In this document: one piece after another, positions 36,639 to 45,634 of the stretch
How the letters are laid out: each line of letters begins with the position of its first letter
How positions within the stretch are numbered: the first letter of the stretch is position 1
NCBI RefSeq assembly: GCF_010671925.1
Contig: NZ_JAAHIH010000006.1
Span: forward strand, 806,001 to 870,000
Reading direction: 5' to 3'
Length of the DNA: 64,000 nucleotides
Source of the DNA: Moorena sp. SIOASIH
GTDB lineage: Bacteria; Cyanobacteriota; Cyanobacteriia; Cyanobacteriales; Coleofasciculaceae
The notes under the pieces: model-generated
The model's input: only the letters and a program-made list of their open reading frames with translations
What the model was told of the DNA's origin: nothing
The model's database searches: none
Translations under genes and position numbers: made by a program

Positions 36639-36881
36639 TCACAAAAACACAATCTGGAGCTGTAACTCAAAACCAGGAAGCAAATGCGATCGCAGTATAT
36701 CTCCAGGAAACAGGGTCTCGACTAAGGTAAGCTTGGCATTTTGTCGCAGATAAACCTCAAGTTTAGTAGTGCGCCAATCCACAATCCAGTATTCACGAAC
36801 CCCCCGCACTGAGTAGAGTTTCAATTTGACTTCTCGGTCACGACGCTCATGTTGACTTCCTGGTGATAAAGATTCTATCAA
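36639..36881 (-). pseudogene. Uma2-family nuclease, C-terminal part (split by TnpB element)
   Basis: The 80 codons read LIESLSPGSQHERRDREVKL and continue through YSVRGVREYWIVDWRTTKLEVY, the C-terminal half of the Uma2 (DUF820) PD-(D/E)xK-like family with its REYWIVD motif. The first codon abuts the left end of a TnpB element. Joined to 38631-38966, it restores one 192-residue frame. Confidence 0.9.
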
Positions 36882-36961
36882 AACGTCCTGAAATCTGAGA
36901 ACCCCGCGTCTTTAGACCGGGGATGAAAGACAGAGACGGGGTTGACCCCGTCGTATCCGAA

Positions 36962-37123
36962 TTAAGTGTTATTTATCTCTTCTGTGATCCAATTTTCCAA
37001 GAATTCTCCGACAGTCGTCCCAGAATCCTTAGCAGAAAGTTGAAGCCATTTCCAAGCGGTATCGGTCAACCAAACACCGTGCCGCTTTTTTAACTCATCG
37101 TGATATCCGAGTACCCCCCTCAT
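36962..37123 (-). CDS. Small CopG/antitoxin-like frame inside the TnpB element
   Basis: This 53-residue frame from ATG 37123 reads MRGVLGYHDELKKRHGVWLT and then DTAWKWLQLSAKDSGTTVGEFLENW. The LTDTAW..L...A...G.TVGEFLE layout resembles small ribbon-helix-helix or antitoxin-type proteins. An upstream TTG at 37168 would give 68 residues. It diverges from tnpB and shares its promoter region. Copy 2 of the element lacks it. The call is tentative. Confidence 0.4.
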   Translation of the reverse strand: MRGVLGYHDELKKRHGVWLTDTAWKWLQLSAKDSGTTVGEFLENWITEEINNT

Positions 37124-37198
37124 TATTTTTCTGGCTTTCCGCTCTTTTGTTGAAATAATTAGAAACAATGACTATAATAGAAGTATTTTATAAAAACA

Positions 37199-37213
37199 AG
37201 GAGGTGATAACAA
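37199..37213 (+). promoter_or_regulatory. Strong ribosome binding site of tnpB copy 1
   Basis: AAGGAGGTGATAACAA lies just before a GTG start. The same AGGAGGTGATA precedes the ATG of copy 2, which supports the GTG as the start of copy 1. Confidence 0.7.
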
Positions 37214-38587
37214 GTGTATAAAACAGTCCCAGTGAGAGCCAACTTATCAGACGGGGAAAAAGCCTTCTGGGAATTTCAATGCCAACAGGCAAATAGTTTG
37301 TTTAATTGTGCAATTTATTACGCCAAACAAAAACACTACGCTTGGTTAGAAGAACAAGAGGCTTATACTACCTTTTGGCGAGGGGATGAACTTAGATGTG
37401 GTTGGAAGACCTACAAATGTTCGACGAAATATCCTGAGTTATACAAAGCCTTGAAACTTAGTCCTCATTACAAGGGGATGGCTGCTCAGTCCGCCCAGCA
37501 GACTTTAAAAACAGTAGGAGAGGCAATCACTAGCTACAACCAATTAGTTTCCCTTTATTACAAGGGACAAGTGGATAGACCAAAATTTCCTAGATACAGG
37601 AAGAAGGGCGGACTAGCTGCTGTGACATTCCCTAAGCAGGCTTTAACATTTAAGGAAGGAGTTTTCTATCCTTCAGTTAGCAAAGAAAGCAAGCCTGAAC
37701 TGATAACTAAGATAGCTCTTGAATTACCTGACTTCATAGATTCTGATTGGGTGAAAGAGGTCACAATTCGCCCATATTACGGACAGTTTTGGATCGATTG
37801 GGTTATTAATGACGGCAGAGAGCCCATAAAAGAGAATCCAAATCTGGACTACTCCCAGGCTCTAGGAATAGATCACGGCGAGGATAATTGGCTAACATGC
37901 GTTTCTACCAAAGGGAAAAGTTTTATTGTTGATGGCCGCAAACTCAAGTCGATAAACCAGGGGTATTGTAGGCTGGTAGCTAAACACAAGAAAGGTAAGC
38001 CTGAGTTTTATTGGGACAAAAACCTTGACAGAATCCAGATAAAAAGAAACAATCAGATGCGAGATGCGGTCAACAAGGCGGCAAGATTCATTATCAATCA
38101 CTGTCTGTGCGATCGCATTGGGAATCTTGTTGTTGGCTGGAACGAAGGTCAAAAAAAATGTTCTAATATGGGGAAAGATGGAAATCAAAGATTTGTCGCA
38201 ATTCCTACTGGCCGATTAATAGAAAGACTAAAACAACTCTGTCCGGAATATGGTATCAATTTGATTGTCACCGAAGAATCTTATACCAGTAAAGCATCAT
38301 TTTTGGACGAGGATCCATTACCGAAAATTGGTGAGAAACCCAAAGGGTGGAGTCCATCGGGAAAGCGTGTAAAACGCGGACTGTATAAGACATCTAAGGG
38401 AAAACTGATAAATGCAGACTGTAACGGCGCTGCGAACATTATCCGAAAAGTAACCACACAGCTAATCGACCTAGCCAAGGTGGGTAGGGGAGTTTTGACA
38501 CTCCCGCACCGGTATGATCCTTTTGAATCTCTTTCTAGATCATACCGAACAAGAAGTGAAGCAGTACGGGTTTACCCTACTGCGTAA
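37214..38587 (+). CDS. tnpB: TnpB-family RNA-guided nuclease, copy 1
   Basis: This 457-residue OrfB/TnpB protein starts at GTG. The N-terminal OrfB helix-turn-helix region contains FNCAIYYAKQKHY. The RuvC-like active site is intact: D220 in GIDHGEDNW, E354/E355 in VTEESYTSKASF, and D402 in INADCNGAANI. The usual four-Cys zinc ribbon between the second and third motif is absent; the segment there is SGKRVKRGLYKTSKGKLI. TnpB proteins use a guide RNA from the element's right end to cut DNA and help keep the element in place. It is similar throughout to copy 2 (59657-61030). Confidence 0.9.
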   Translation: MYKTVPVRANLSDGEKAFWEFQCQQANSLFNCAIYYAKQKHYAWLEEQEAYTTFWRGDELRCGWKTYKCSTKYPELYKALKLSPHYKGMAAQSAQQTLKTVGEAITSYNQLVSLYYKGQVDRPKFPRYRKKGGLAAVTFPKQALTFKEGVFYPSVSKESKPELITKIALELPDFIDSDWVKEVTIRPYYGQFWIDWVINDGREPIKENPNLDYSQALGIDHGEDNWLTCVSTKGKSFIVDGRKLKSINQGYCRLVAKHKKGKPEFYWDKNLDRIQIKRNNQMRDAVNKAARFIINHCLCDRIGNLVVGWNEGQKKCSNMGKDGNQRFVAIPTGRLIERLKQLCPEYGINLIVTEESYTSKASFLDEDPLPKIGEKPKGWSPSGKRVKRGLYKTSKGKLINADCNGAANIIRKVTTQLIDLAKVGRGVLTLPHRYDPFESLSRSYRTRSEAVRVYPTA

Positions 38588-38630
38588 CAACCTTGTAGAA
38601 TCCCCCTTTTTTAAGTGGGGGAGATGTCAA
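38446..38630 (+). ncRNA. Candidate guide (omega) RNA region at the right end of TnpB element 1
   Basis: TnpB guide RNAs normally come from the 3' part of tnpB to the element's right end. Here 38446-38505 is identical over 60 bases to 60889-60948 in copy 2, although the coding regions around it have diverged. This hints at RNA-level constraint. The right end folds into a CCCCC/GGGGG hairpin before GATGTCAA. Transcription was not shown. Confidence 0.5.
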
Positions 38631-38966
38631 GATCAGGTCTGGCGCTTCGGTTAAATGCCCTGCTTCATCCAGCATCTCTGGCAATCGATTCTTGTCGGAA
38701 ACCCAGACAGCATCCGGTTCCACGGCATTCTCCTGGTCAAAAACAATACCTGGAACTAGGACAGCTTCACCATAACCCTTATCACTTAAAGACCAGAAAT
38801 CAACGGCACTATATAACCTTCCCACCACCTTGTTGTGGTTCCAATGGCGGGATCTGGTCACAAACAAGTCTCCATCGATAACTTCATATCTATTACCGTC
38901 CTCTGGTAACAGATCTAAGTCTGCGGTGGTGAATCGAATCTGATCAACGGTGGTCGTCTCAGTCAT
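38631..38966 (-). pseudogene. Uma2-family nuclease, N-terminal part (split by TnpB element)
   Basis: The 112 codons start at ATG 38966 (MTETTTVDQIRFTTADLDLL) and carry the Uma2 signature: LPEDGNRYEVIDGDLF, then EPDAVWVS and EAPDLI. The frame continues at 36881 once the TnpB element is removed, giving EAPDLI-LIESLSPGS. Uma2 proteins are numerous in cyanobacteria and are thought to be nuclease-like; their role is unclear. Confidence 0.9.
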
Positions 38967-39002
38967 AACTTCTTTTCAAGTTCAGTTTGACCCCGTGGGT
39001 GG

Positions 39003-39625
39003 AACTGGCATCTTGGTGTGGAACTGGCATCTTGCCAGTTTCCTGCCTGGTTTCGGGCATCTTGTTGTGGAACGGGCATCAGGGGTAGAACTGGCATCTT
39101 GCCAGTTTCCTGCCTGGTTTCGGGCATCTTGTTGTGGAACGGGCATCTTGGTAGAACTGGCATCTTGCCAGTTTCCTGCCTGGTTTCGGGCATCTTGTTG
39201 TGGAACGGGCATCTTGGTAGAACTGGCATCTTGCCAGTTTCCTGCCTGGTTTCGGGCATCTTGGTAGAACGGGCATCTTGGTAGAACTGGCATCTTGCCA
39301 GTTTCCTGCCTGGTTTCGGGCATCTTGTTGTGGAACGGGCATCAGGGGTAGAACTGGCATCTTGCCAGTTTCCTGCCTGGTTTCGGGCATCAGGGGTAGA
39401 ACTGGCATCTTGCCAGTTTCCTGCCTGGTTTCGGGCATCAGGGGTAGAACTGGCATCTTGCCAGTTTCCTGCCTGGTTTCGGGCATCTTGGTGGAACTGG
39501 CATCTTGCCAGTTTCCTGCCTGGTTTCGGGCATCTTGGTGGAACTGGCATCTTGCCAGTTTCCTGCCTGGTTTCGGGCATCTTGGTAGAACTGGCATCTT
39601 GCCAGTTTCCTACCTCGTTTCGGGC
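39003..39625. repeat. Minisatellite of about 11 units around CTGGCATCTTGCCAG
   Basis: About eleven units of 45-65 bp share ACTGGCATCTTGCCAG (itself a hairpin), TTTCCTGCCTGGTTTCGGG and CATCTTG or CATCAGGGG. Unit length varies by the presence of TTGTTGTGGAACGGGCAT. Long open frames on both strands are repeat artefacts. Confidence 0.9.
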
Positions 39626-39659
39626 TGCCCCAACAAAGCGCGAAGAGTCAGAACACCAA

Positions 39660-39725
39660 AAAATTCTCCCCATCTCCCCATCTCCCCAAACTCCCTACTC
39701 CCTACTCCCTACTCCCTACTCCCTT
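39660..39725. repeat. ATCTCCCC and TACTCCC repeat run
   Basis: Short runs of CATCTCCC and CTACTCC units follow the minisatellite. The remaining sequence to 40073 is A/T-rich, with TTTGACAAAATCTGACTAAG direct repeats, and shows no gene. Confidence 0.7.
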
Positions 39726-40073
39726 CCCTAAATAACAAAATTATAGGAAATCCTACCATAAATCGTCACAATTTCAAGTTAACCTAGTTCAAAGATGTGG
39801 GATGGGGCGCAGTAAGGGTGGGAAGAATGTGCCTCATCAGGATGATAAGCGCTATAGTTATCATAATACTTATAATAGTTATCTAGTTATTGCTGGCTTC
39901 GTGTTCTGTTAAGTCTGACCAAATTTGACAAAATCTGACTAAGTTCGGTTCCAGGTTCTTAGTCAAGAACTTTTTATCATGGTTTATAAAATCAAGAGGG
40001 AAACTAGAATACCCTGGTTATGGGTCATATGCTGAGAGACTTTCAACTGCTGAACTGTGTTGGGTGAGGATTT

Positions 40074-42269
40074 ATGTTAAAAGAGCGTAGACAGCAATTT
40101 CGGTTATTGGCTGGAGCCATAGTGTTATTGGTATCAGTGTGCCTCGGAGCAGTATTCTTAGGTGTCACCGTAGCAAATCAACTAGAGGAAAAAGAAGAAA
40201 ACAAGACTGCCAGCCAAGGGTTAACGGAGTCAACAGGCAAATCGGCTGTAGCTCGGCTGGTTTCCCTGCCACCCCAACAACGAGCAACTAACCTAGATGC
40301 CTTTGCCTCAGGTCCGAAGTCTCGGGAACAGTATCGCGCCCGTTATCTGTTGGCATCGGATTTAATTCAACAAAATCAGCCAGAACAAGCCCTAAACCAT
40401 CTCGAAGGGCTTGAGTCAGATTATCCAGTATTGGCATCCCACGTTGTCCTCAAACGTGCTCAAGCTTACCAAGCCATGGGGGATAGCGCTAAGGCCACAG
40501 CAGCGTGGACTACTATCCTGAAAAAGTACCCCAACCAAGCAGTGGCAGCAGAAGCCCTTTATCATCTAGGAAAATCTAATCCCAAGCACTGGGACGATGC
40601 GATCGCAAAATTTCCTAGCCATCCCCGTACTCTAGAAATTGTCCGACAGCGCCTCAAAGACAATCCCAACCAACTCCCATTACTATTAATCTTAGCCAAG
40701 CACACTCCTAAAGCCCTAGGAATGCAGGAGATCCGAGACCGGATCGTTGACAAGTATGCTGACCAACTCACCCCCGAAGACTGGGAAATGATTGGCACTG
40801 GTTACTGGGAAACCTGGAAATATGGCAAAGCTGGAAAAGCCTACGCCCAAGCCCCCCGTACTCCCCGCAATCTCTACCGTGCAGGTCGAGGGCTTCATTT
40901 AGATACAAAAGCCAGCAAAGGCAAAATCTTTTATGAACAGTTGATCAGCGCCTATCCCAATGCCAAAGAAACGGGATTAGCCTTGAGGCGTCTTGCCAGT
41001 ATCTCCAAGCCAAAAGAAGCCATAGTCTATCTGGATCAAGTCATCCAGAATTATCCCGATGAAGCTCCTCAAGCCTTGCTCGACAAAGCCAAAATCCTAG
41101 AAAAGCTCAACAGCAAAGTTTCTGCTGGCCAAGCTCGTAAGTCGGTACTAACCCAATATGGTAGTTCTGATGCTGCAGCTAATTATCGTTGGCAAATGGC
41201 TCAAAAAAAAGCAGCAAAAGGCAAGCTACAAGAAGCATGGCAATGGGCGCAACCGATTACCACCAAAAATCCCGATAGTGACATCGCTGCCCAAGCTGGC
41301 TTCTGGGTAGGTCGATGGGCAAGTCAGCTGGGGCGTCCCAATGATGCCAAAGCTGCCTTTGAGCATGTAATAGCTCGTTATCCAGAATCCTACTATGCAT
41401 GGCGGTCGGCCAACTATTTAGGCTGGAATGTAGGGGACTTCACCTCCGTGCGCTACTTAATGCCCAAAGTGGTCAGACCCCAAGCTAGACCCTTACTAAC
41501 CGACGGTTCTGGAACCTTAAAAGAACTGTACCAACTTGGTCAAGATTACGATGCTTGGGCTCTGTGGCAAGTGGAATTAGGAGAGCGCAAAGAACTCAGT
41601 GTCTCAGAGCAATTTAGTGATGGTTTATTGCGGCTAGGGATTGGGGATAATCTCAAAGGCATTAACCAAGTCTGGAGCCTAAAACGACGAGAGACTCCCC
41701 AAGAAAAAGCGGAATGGGCAGCACTGCGTGACGAACCAAAATACTGGCATGCTCTATTTCCCTTCCCTTTCCAAAATTCAATTCTTAACTGGTCTGGTCA
41801 ACGGCAGCTTAATCCCTTACTAGTAACTGCCTTAATTCGCCAAGAGTCTAGATTTGAGCCAGAAATCCGTTCCGTTGCTGGTGCCATGGGTTTAATGCAA
41901 GTGATGCCAGGAACAGGTAGTTGGGTTGCCCAAAAAATCCAGTTGAAAGAATACAATCTTAAAAACCCTGATGACAACATTAAATTGGGCACATGGTATC
42001 TAAGCTTTACCCACCAACAGAACAATAATAACTCCCTACTAGCCGTTGCCAGTTACAATGCCGGTCCCGGTAATGTATCCAAATGGGTGAATAGATACGG
42101 TTTTAGTGACCCCGACGCCTTTATTGAAAAAATTCCCTTTCGAGAAACCAAAGGTTACGTGAAAACAGTGTTTGGTAATTATTGGAATTATTTGCGACTC
42201 TATAATCCTGATATTTCCCGGATGGTAGAAGCTCACGCTGCTACTAATTCAGTAGCATCATCTAAATGA
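40074..42269 (+). CDS. slt: Soluble-lytic-transglycosylase-like protein with TPRs
   Basis: This 731-residue exported murein-degrading enzyme begins with a membrane anchor (LLAGAIVLLVSVCLGAVFLGV). About 480 residues of TPR-like helical repeats follow (EQALNHLEGLESDYPVLA.., AKAAFEHVIARYPESYYAW). The C-terminal SLT lysozyme-fold domain has the catalytic Glu591 in ALIRQESRFEPEIRS, then GAMGLMQVMPGT, and ASYNAGPGNVSKWV. It cleaves the MurNAc-GlcNAc bond, forming 1,6-anhydro-MurNAc, in cell-wall turnover. The gene is monocistronic with a repeat array after it. Confidence 0.93.
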   Translation: MLKERRQQFRLLAGAIVLLVSVCLGAVFLGVTVANQLEEKEENKTASQGLTESTGKSAVARLVSLPPQQRATNLDAFASGPKSREQYRARYLLASDLIQQNQPEQALNHLEGLESDYPVLASHVVLKRAQAYQAMGDSAKATAAWTTILKKYPNQAVAAEALYHLGKSNPKHWDDAIAKFPSHPRTLEIVRQRLKDNPNQLPLLLILAKHTPKALGMQEIRDRIVDKYADQLTPEDWEMIGTGYWETWKYGKAGKAYAQAPRTPRNLYRAGRGLHLDTKASKGKIFYEQLISAYPNAKETGLALRRLASISKPKEAIVYLDQVIQNYPDEAPQALLDKAKILEKLNSKVSAGQARKSVLTQYGSSDAAANYRWQMAQKKAAKGKLQEAWQWAQPITTKNPDSDIAAQAGFWVGRWASQLGRPNDAKAAFEHVIARYPESYYAWRSANYLGWNVGDFTSVRYLMPKVVRPQARPLLTDGSGTLKELYQLGQDYDAWALWQVELGERKELSVSEQFSDGLLRLGIGDNLKGINQVWSLKRRETPQEKAEWAALRDEPKYWHALFPFPFQNSILNWSGQRQLNPLLVTALIRQESRFEPEIRSVAGAMGLMQVMPGTGSWVAQKIQLKEYNLKNPDDNIKLGTWYLSFTHQQNNNNSLLAVASYNAGPGNVSKWVNRYGFSDPDAFIEKIPFRETKGYVKTVFGNYWNYLRLYNPDISRMVEAHAATNSVASSK

Positions 42270-42272
42270 TTT

Positions 42273-42590
42273 TAGGGAGTCGGGAGTCGGGAGTCGGGAG
42301 TCGGGAGTCGGGAGTCGGGAGTCGGGAGTAGAGAAAGAGAGGGAAGTGTGGGAGGTGTGGGAGGTGTGGGGAGATGGGGAGATGGGGAGATCGGGAGATG
42401 GGGAGATGGGGAGATCGGGAGATGGGGAGATCGGGAGATGGGGAGATCGGGAGATGGGGAGATCGGGAGATGGGGAGAAGCAGCAAAAGCTTTTGTAGTA
42501 AACTTTTGCCTATTGCCTATTGCCTATTGCCTATTGCCTGTTCCCTATTCCCTGTTCCCTATTCCCTATTCCCTGTTCCCTGTTCCCTTG
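42273..42590. repeat. GGGAGTC, GAGATGGG/GAGATCGG and TTGCCTA/TTCCCTG arrays
   Basis: Three consecutive repeat families fill the gap: GGGAGTC heptamers, GGGGAGAT/CGGGAGAT octamers (42365-42478), and TATTGCC/TTCCCTG heptamers (42507-42590). There is no gene in this stretch. Confidence 0.9.
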
Positions 42591-42595
42591 GCTAT

Positions 42596-43003
42596 ATGAT
42601 TAAAGCGTTTGCGATTAGGATACAACCGGATCAGGATTTAAAAGCTAGCCTAATCAATATTGTCAAACAAAAAACTATTCAAGCTGGTTTTATCCTGACA
42701 GCTGTTGGCAGTCTCAAACAAGCTAACCTTCGATTCGCTAATCAAAATACTACCCAATTATTTATCGAAAAATTCGAGATAGTATCTTTAGTTGGAACTC
42801 TATCCATCCATGGTGTCCATTTACACATTTCCCTTGCTGATAAAAATGGTAAAGTTATAGGTGGTCACCTAGCTGAAGATTGTATCATCTATACAACAGC
42901 CGAGATAGTAATCGGAACCAGTGAAGAATTTAGTTTTCTGAGAACACTCGATCAAAAAACTGGCTACAAAGAACTGGAAGTTCGGAATAAAAATGTAGTG
43001 TGA
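42596..43003 (+). CDS. PPC/DUF296-domain protein
   Basis: This 135-residue protein has the PPC (plant and prokaryote conserved, DUF296) fold. The family pattern RIQPDQDLKASL.., FILTAVGSLKQANLR, LVGTLSI, and HGVHLHISLADKNGKVIGGHL is clear; the His triad in HxHxxLAD..GGHL is thought to bind metal. Prokaryotic members are trimeric, with proposed DNA- or metal-related roles. ATG 42596 was chosen because the longer upstream frame runs through tandem repeats. Confidence 0.85.
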   Translation: MIKAFAIRIQPDQDLKASLINIVKQKTIQAGFILTAVGSLKQANLRFANQNTTQLFIEKFEIVSLVGTLSIHGVHLHISLADKNGKVIGGHLAEDCIIYTTAEIVIGTSEEFSFLRTLDQKTGYKELEVRNKNVV

Positions 43004-43007
43004 TTGT

Positions 43008-43175
<168 letters not shown>

Positions 43176-43221
43176 ATGCTTACATCCACAAAACCTGAAA
43201 CTATGAAGACTACTGAAACAA

Positions 43222-43857
43222 TTAAACCCGTTTTGATAAGTTCTTGAGTAATGAACTAGTCCCCAAAGCAGCTAATCCTAAGAAACCTAACAGTGATGTG
43301 GTTTCAGGAACAGGGGCGGGCTGAACATCAAGACCTTGGCTAGCTGGTTTAAAGAGACTGGTTACATTTATACCATTAGCATCAATTGCAGAGGTAACGG
43401 TAACTGCTAAGTCAGGCAATCCATCATTCTTAAACCCAGGGAGTACTTCGTAAGTTGCCCTAACTATCTCTAGAGTAGAGTTTGGAGAAACTCCAATTGA
43501 ATCACTACGTTGAAAAAGTGCTGTAGGTATTCCAAAGGGTGGGTTTTCTATTAAGTTTCCGGTAAACTCTGAAAAAGCAGCTCTATCTCCATCTGTCCTA
43601 AATACTTCTAGAGTAAGAAGCTCAGTAGGATCTTGTGGTGAAAGAATCTCCAATGACTGTAAATTAGCGGTGAGACCGCTAGTATCTAAAATGAAAGAGA
43701 AATCAATGGTGTCACCAACATTGACTTCAAGGTCATTGATGGCATCTTTGTCTAATTGTGATCCAATCGGAGTGAATGATACGGAGGCTCCATAAGCTGG
43801 AGTAACTGCGATCGCTCCCAGAAGTACGAAAGAAGCACTAATGTCAGTTAATTTCAT
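43222..43857 (-). CDS. PEP-CTERM sorting-domain exoprotein
   Basis: This 211-residue protein has a signal peptide (SASFVLLGAIAVTPAYGAS). The mature part is beta-rich and begins VSFTPIGSQLDKDAINDLEV.., resembling cohesin-like or DUF-type extracellular domains. The end is VPETTSLLGFLGLAALGTSS followed by LLKNLSKRV, a PEP-CTERM anchor. It is probably an exported, exosortase-processed surface or matrix protein. The function is unknown. It is monocistronic, reading away from the DUF296 gene. Confidence 0.8.
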   Translation of the reverse strand: MKLTDISASFVLLGAIAVTPAYGASVSFTPIGSQLDKDAINDLEVNVGDTIDFSFILDTSGLTANLQSLEILSPQDPTELLTLEVFRTDGDRAAFSEFTGNLIENPPFGIPTALFQRSDSIGVSPNSTLEIVRATYEVLPGFKNDGLPDLAVTVTSAIDANGINVTSLFKPASQGLDVQPAPVPETTSLLGFLGLAALGTSSLLKNLSKRV

Positions 43858-44016
43858 CAGTATTGATATAAAAAACTACTATCAATAGTTAATCAAACAT
43901 TCCTGGATTTGATTATGAAGAGTAAGTAAACTTAGCTAAAAGATTAAGTGATGAAAATAAAAACTAATGATGAAAGAAAAAACGTAAGCATATGCGCGTA
44001 GCGCATATGCTTACGT

Positions 44017-45048
44017 TTATGCTTCAACCTCCAACAATCCCCGTAAAGCCTCTTTCATCTCATCCTGACTAGTAGTTGCTGTCCCAAACTGGCGCACCAC
44101 AATGCTAGCGGCCAAATTCCCCAAAACCGCTGCTTCCCAGTAAGAAGCCCCCAGACACAAGCTCAAGGTCAGGGCTGCGACCACCGTATCCCCAGCACCA
44201 GTGACATCAAACACATCGGTGCGATTAAAGGCTGGGATATGCTCAACCTTACCATCACGACCAAACAAACTCATCCCCTGTTCACCACGAGTAATCAGAA
44301 TTTGTTCCCCTTGAGTCAGTGCCAACAAATCTCTACCAGCTCTCAACAAATCGTCAAAACTCTTAATCCCATACCCCACTGCTCGCTCCGCTTCTGGCAG
44401 ATTGGGAGTAAAAACTCTAGCGCCATGATAACGCTCCAGATCCTTCTGAGTATCTACAATGGTGCGGTCGTGAGACAAAACCGCTTCAATCACTGGTGGT
44501 GTAAACACACCATCTCCGTAATCAGAACAAACTACAGCATCTACCTGACCTAAATGCTGTCGTATTTGTGCTGCCAACTCTAACTGCTTATCCCGGTCGG
44601 GCAATTCATCTGACTTGCGGTCTATTCGCACAATCTGCTGAGTCACCGACTGACGGGCATGACCAGCAATCCGGCTTTTAGTCACAGTTGGTCGGTCTGG
44701 ATCAATTACGATCGCACTAGTATCAATCTCCACCTCCTCAAACATCGTCCGCAGCACTTGCCCTTGAGGATCTTTACTCAAAAACCCAGCTACCTTAACC
44801 TCTGCTCCCAGCTTAGCAAAATTATAAACAGCATTTGCCCCACCACCAGGAGTTTGACGAGTGGTTTCATGACGTATTATTAATACTGGTGCTTCTCGTG
44901 AAATTCGTTCCACTTCACCTGTGAGAAACTCATCAAGAGTTAAATCACCAACCACGAGCACCTTGGATTGCTTAAAACCATCAATTAGCTCAAACAAACG
45001 GGGAGCTGAAGCAGTTAGTTGAGTTTTGAAAGACGCAAATTCAGTCAT
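44017..45048 (-). CDS. PfkB-family kinase, heptose-7-phosphate kinase (HldE/RfaE domain I) type
   Basis: This 343-residue ribokinase-fold sugar kinase has KVLVVGDLTLDEFLTGEVER and ISREAPVLI (the RfaE/HldE start), the PfkB signature 1 region TPGGGANAVYNFAKLG, a TPNLPEAE motif, and signature 2 DVTGAGDTVVAAL with the catalytic Asp. RfaE domain I phosphorylates D-glycero-beta-D-manno-heptose 7-phosphate on the way to ADP-heptose for lipopolysaccharide. The cytidylyltransferase domain II of bifunctional HldE is absent. No other heptose gene is adjacent, so a different sugar phosphate is possible. Confidence 0.85.
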   Translation of the reverse strand: MTEFASFKTQLTASAPRLFELIDGFKQSKVLVVGDLTLDEFLTGEVERISREAPVLIIRHETTRQTPGGGANAVYNFAKLGAEVKVAGFLSKDPQGQVLRTMFEEVEIDTSAIVIDPDRPTVTKSRIAGHARQSVTQQIVRIDRKSDELPDRDKQLELAAQIRQHLGQVDAVVCSDYGDGVFTPPVIEAVLSHDRTIVDTQKDLERYHGARVFTPNLPEAERAVGYGIKSFDDLLRAGRDLLALTQGEQILITRGEQGMSLFGRDGKVEHIPAFNRTDVFDVTGAGDTVVAALTLSLCLGASYWEAAVLGNLAASIVVRQFGTATTSQDEMKEALRGLLEVEA

Positions 45049-45634
45049 AGAGCAAAGAGAGTAGGGAGTAGGGAGTAGGGAGTAGGGAGTCGGGATAATA
45101 AAATTTAATGTACTTGATAACTGTGATAACGCTATAGTTTAGTATTAATTAGTTTATCCTTACTGTTACTTTAAATACCAGCTATCAGCTATCAGCTATC
45201 AGCTTTTACCCAGACTTTCAATTCCCATTAATCTCGAAGTCTTAAATTCTCCCGTTCCAGGTTGATCTTAAGCTTACAGCTGACCGCTGACAGCTGTTCG
45301 CGTAGCCTGCGCGTAGCGCATATGCTTAGGGATTAGTTTACCAGAATGTGGTTGGGATTTATCAAAACGTTTTCAACTAAGTACTTGGACATCAATTATG
45401 TTAACTGTGTTAAGAAATTTAAAGTTTATAAACCCGTTTCTGTTCCCTGTTCCTTACTCGCTAATTCCTATTGCTATAGTATCAACCGTTATTCACAATA
45501 GCATTTTATTATTTTTAAGTAAGTTTTATGTAAAGTTTATGTATTGTTAGTCAATTATCCTGCCCCTTGCTATAGACTTATTTTTATTACTTAAGCCTCA
45601 GTACTATCAACAAATGATTACCAGGGGTAAATCA
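45049..45634. other. Gene-free gap with repeats
   Basis: Contains (GGGAGTA)5 at about 45060-45092, ATCAGCT heptamers near 45180, and a palindrome-like TTCGCGTAGCCTGCGCGTAGCG segment. The last 250 bp is A/T-rich and probably holds the promoter of the downstream PEP-CTERM gene. No coding region was seen. Confidence 0.6.

Larger units (their letters stand above)
36882..38630 (+). mobile_element. TnpB-only IS200/IS605-type element, copy 1
   Basis: This 1749-bp element is inserted after TATCAA inside a Uma2 gene and ends with GGGGGAGATGTCAA. The left end holds GAGAACCCCGCGTCTTTAG and a GACGGGGTTGACCCCGTC hairpin; the right end holds a CCCCC/GGGGG hairpin. It has no TnpA (Y1) transposase, so it would depend on one in trans. 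Ends, target and gene match copy 2 (59420-61074). TCAA occurs at both junctions, so the exact cut may be four bases to the left. Confidence 0.85.

Noticed and set aside
38950..39787. Several overlapping frames of 90-236 codons on both strands
   Set aside because: They translate the minisatellite in all frames; no homologous protein family pattern.
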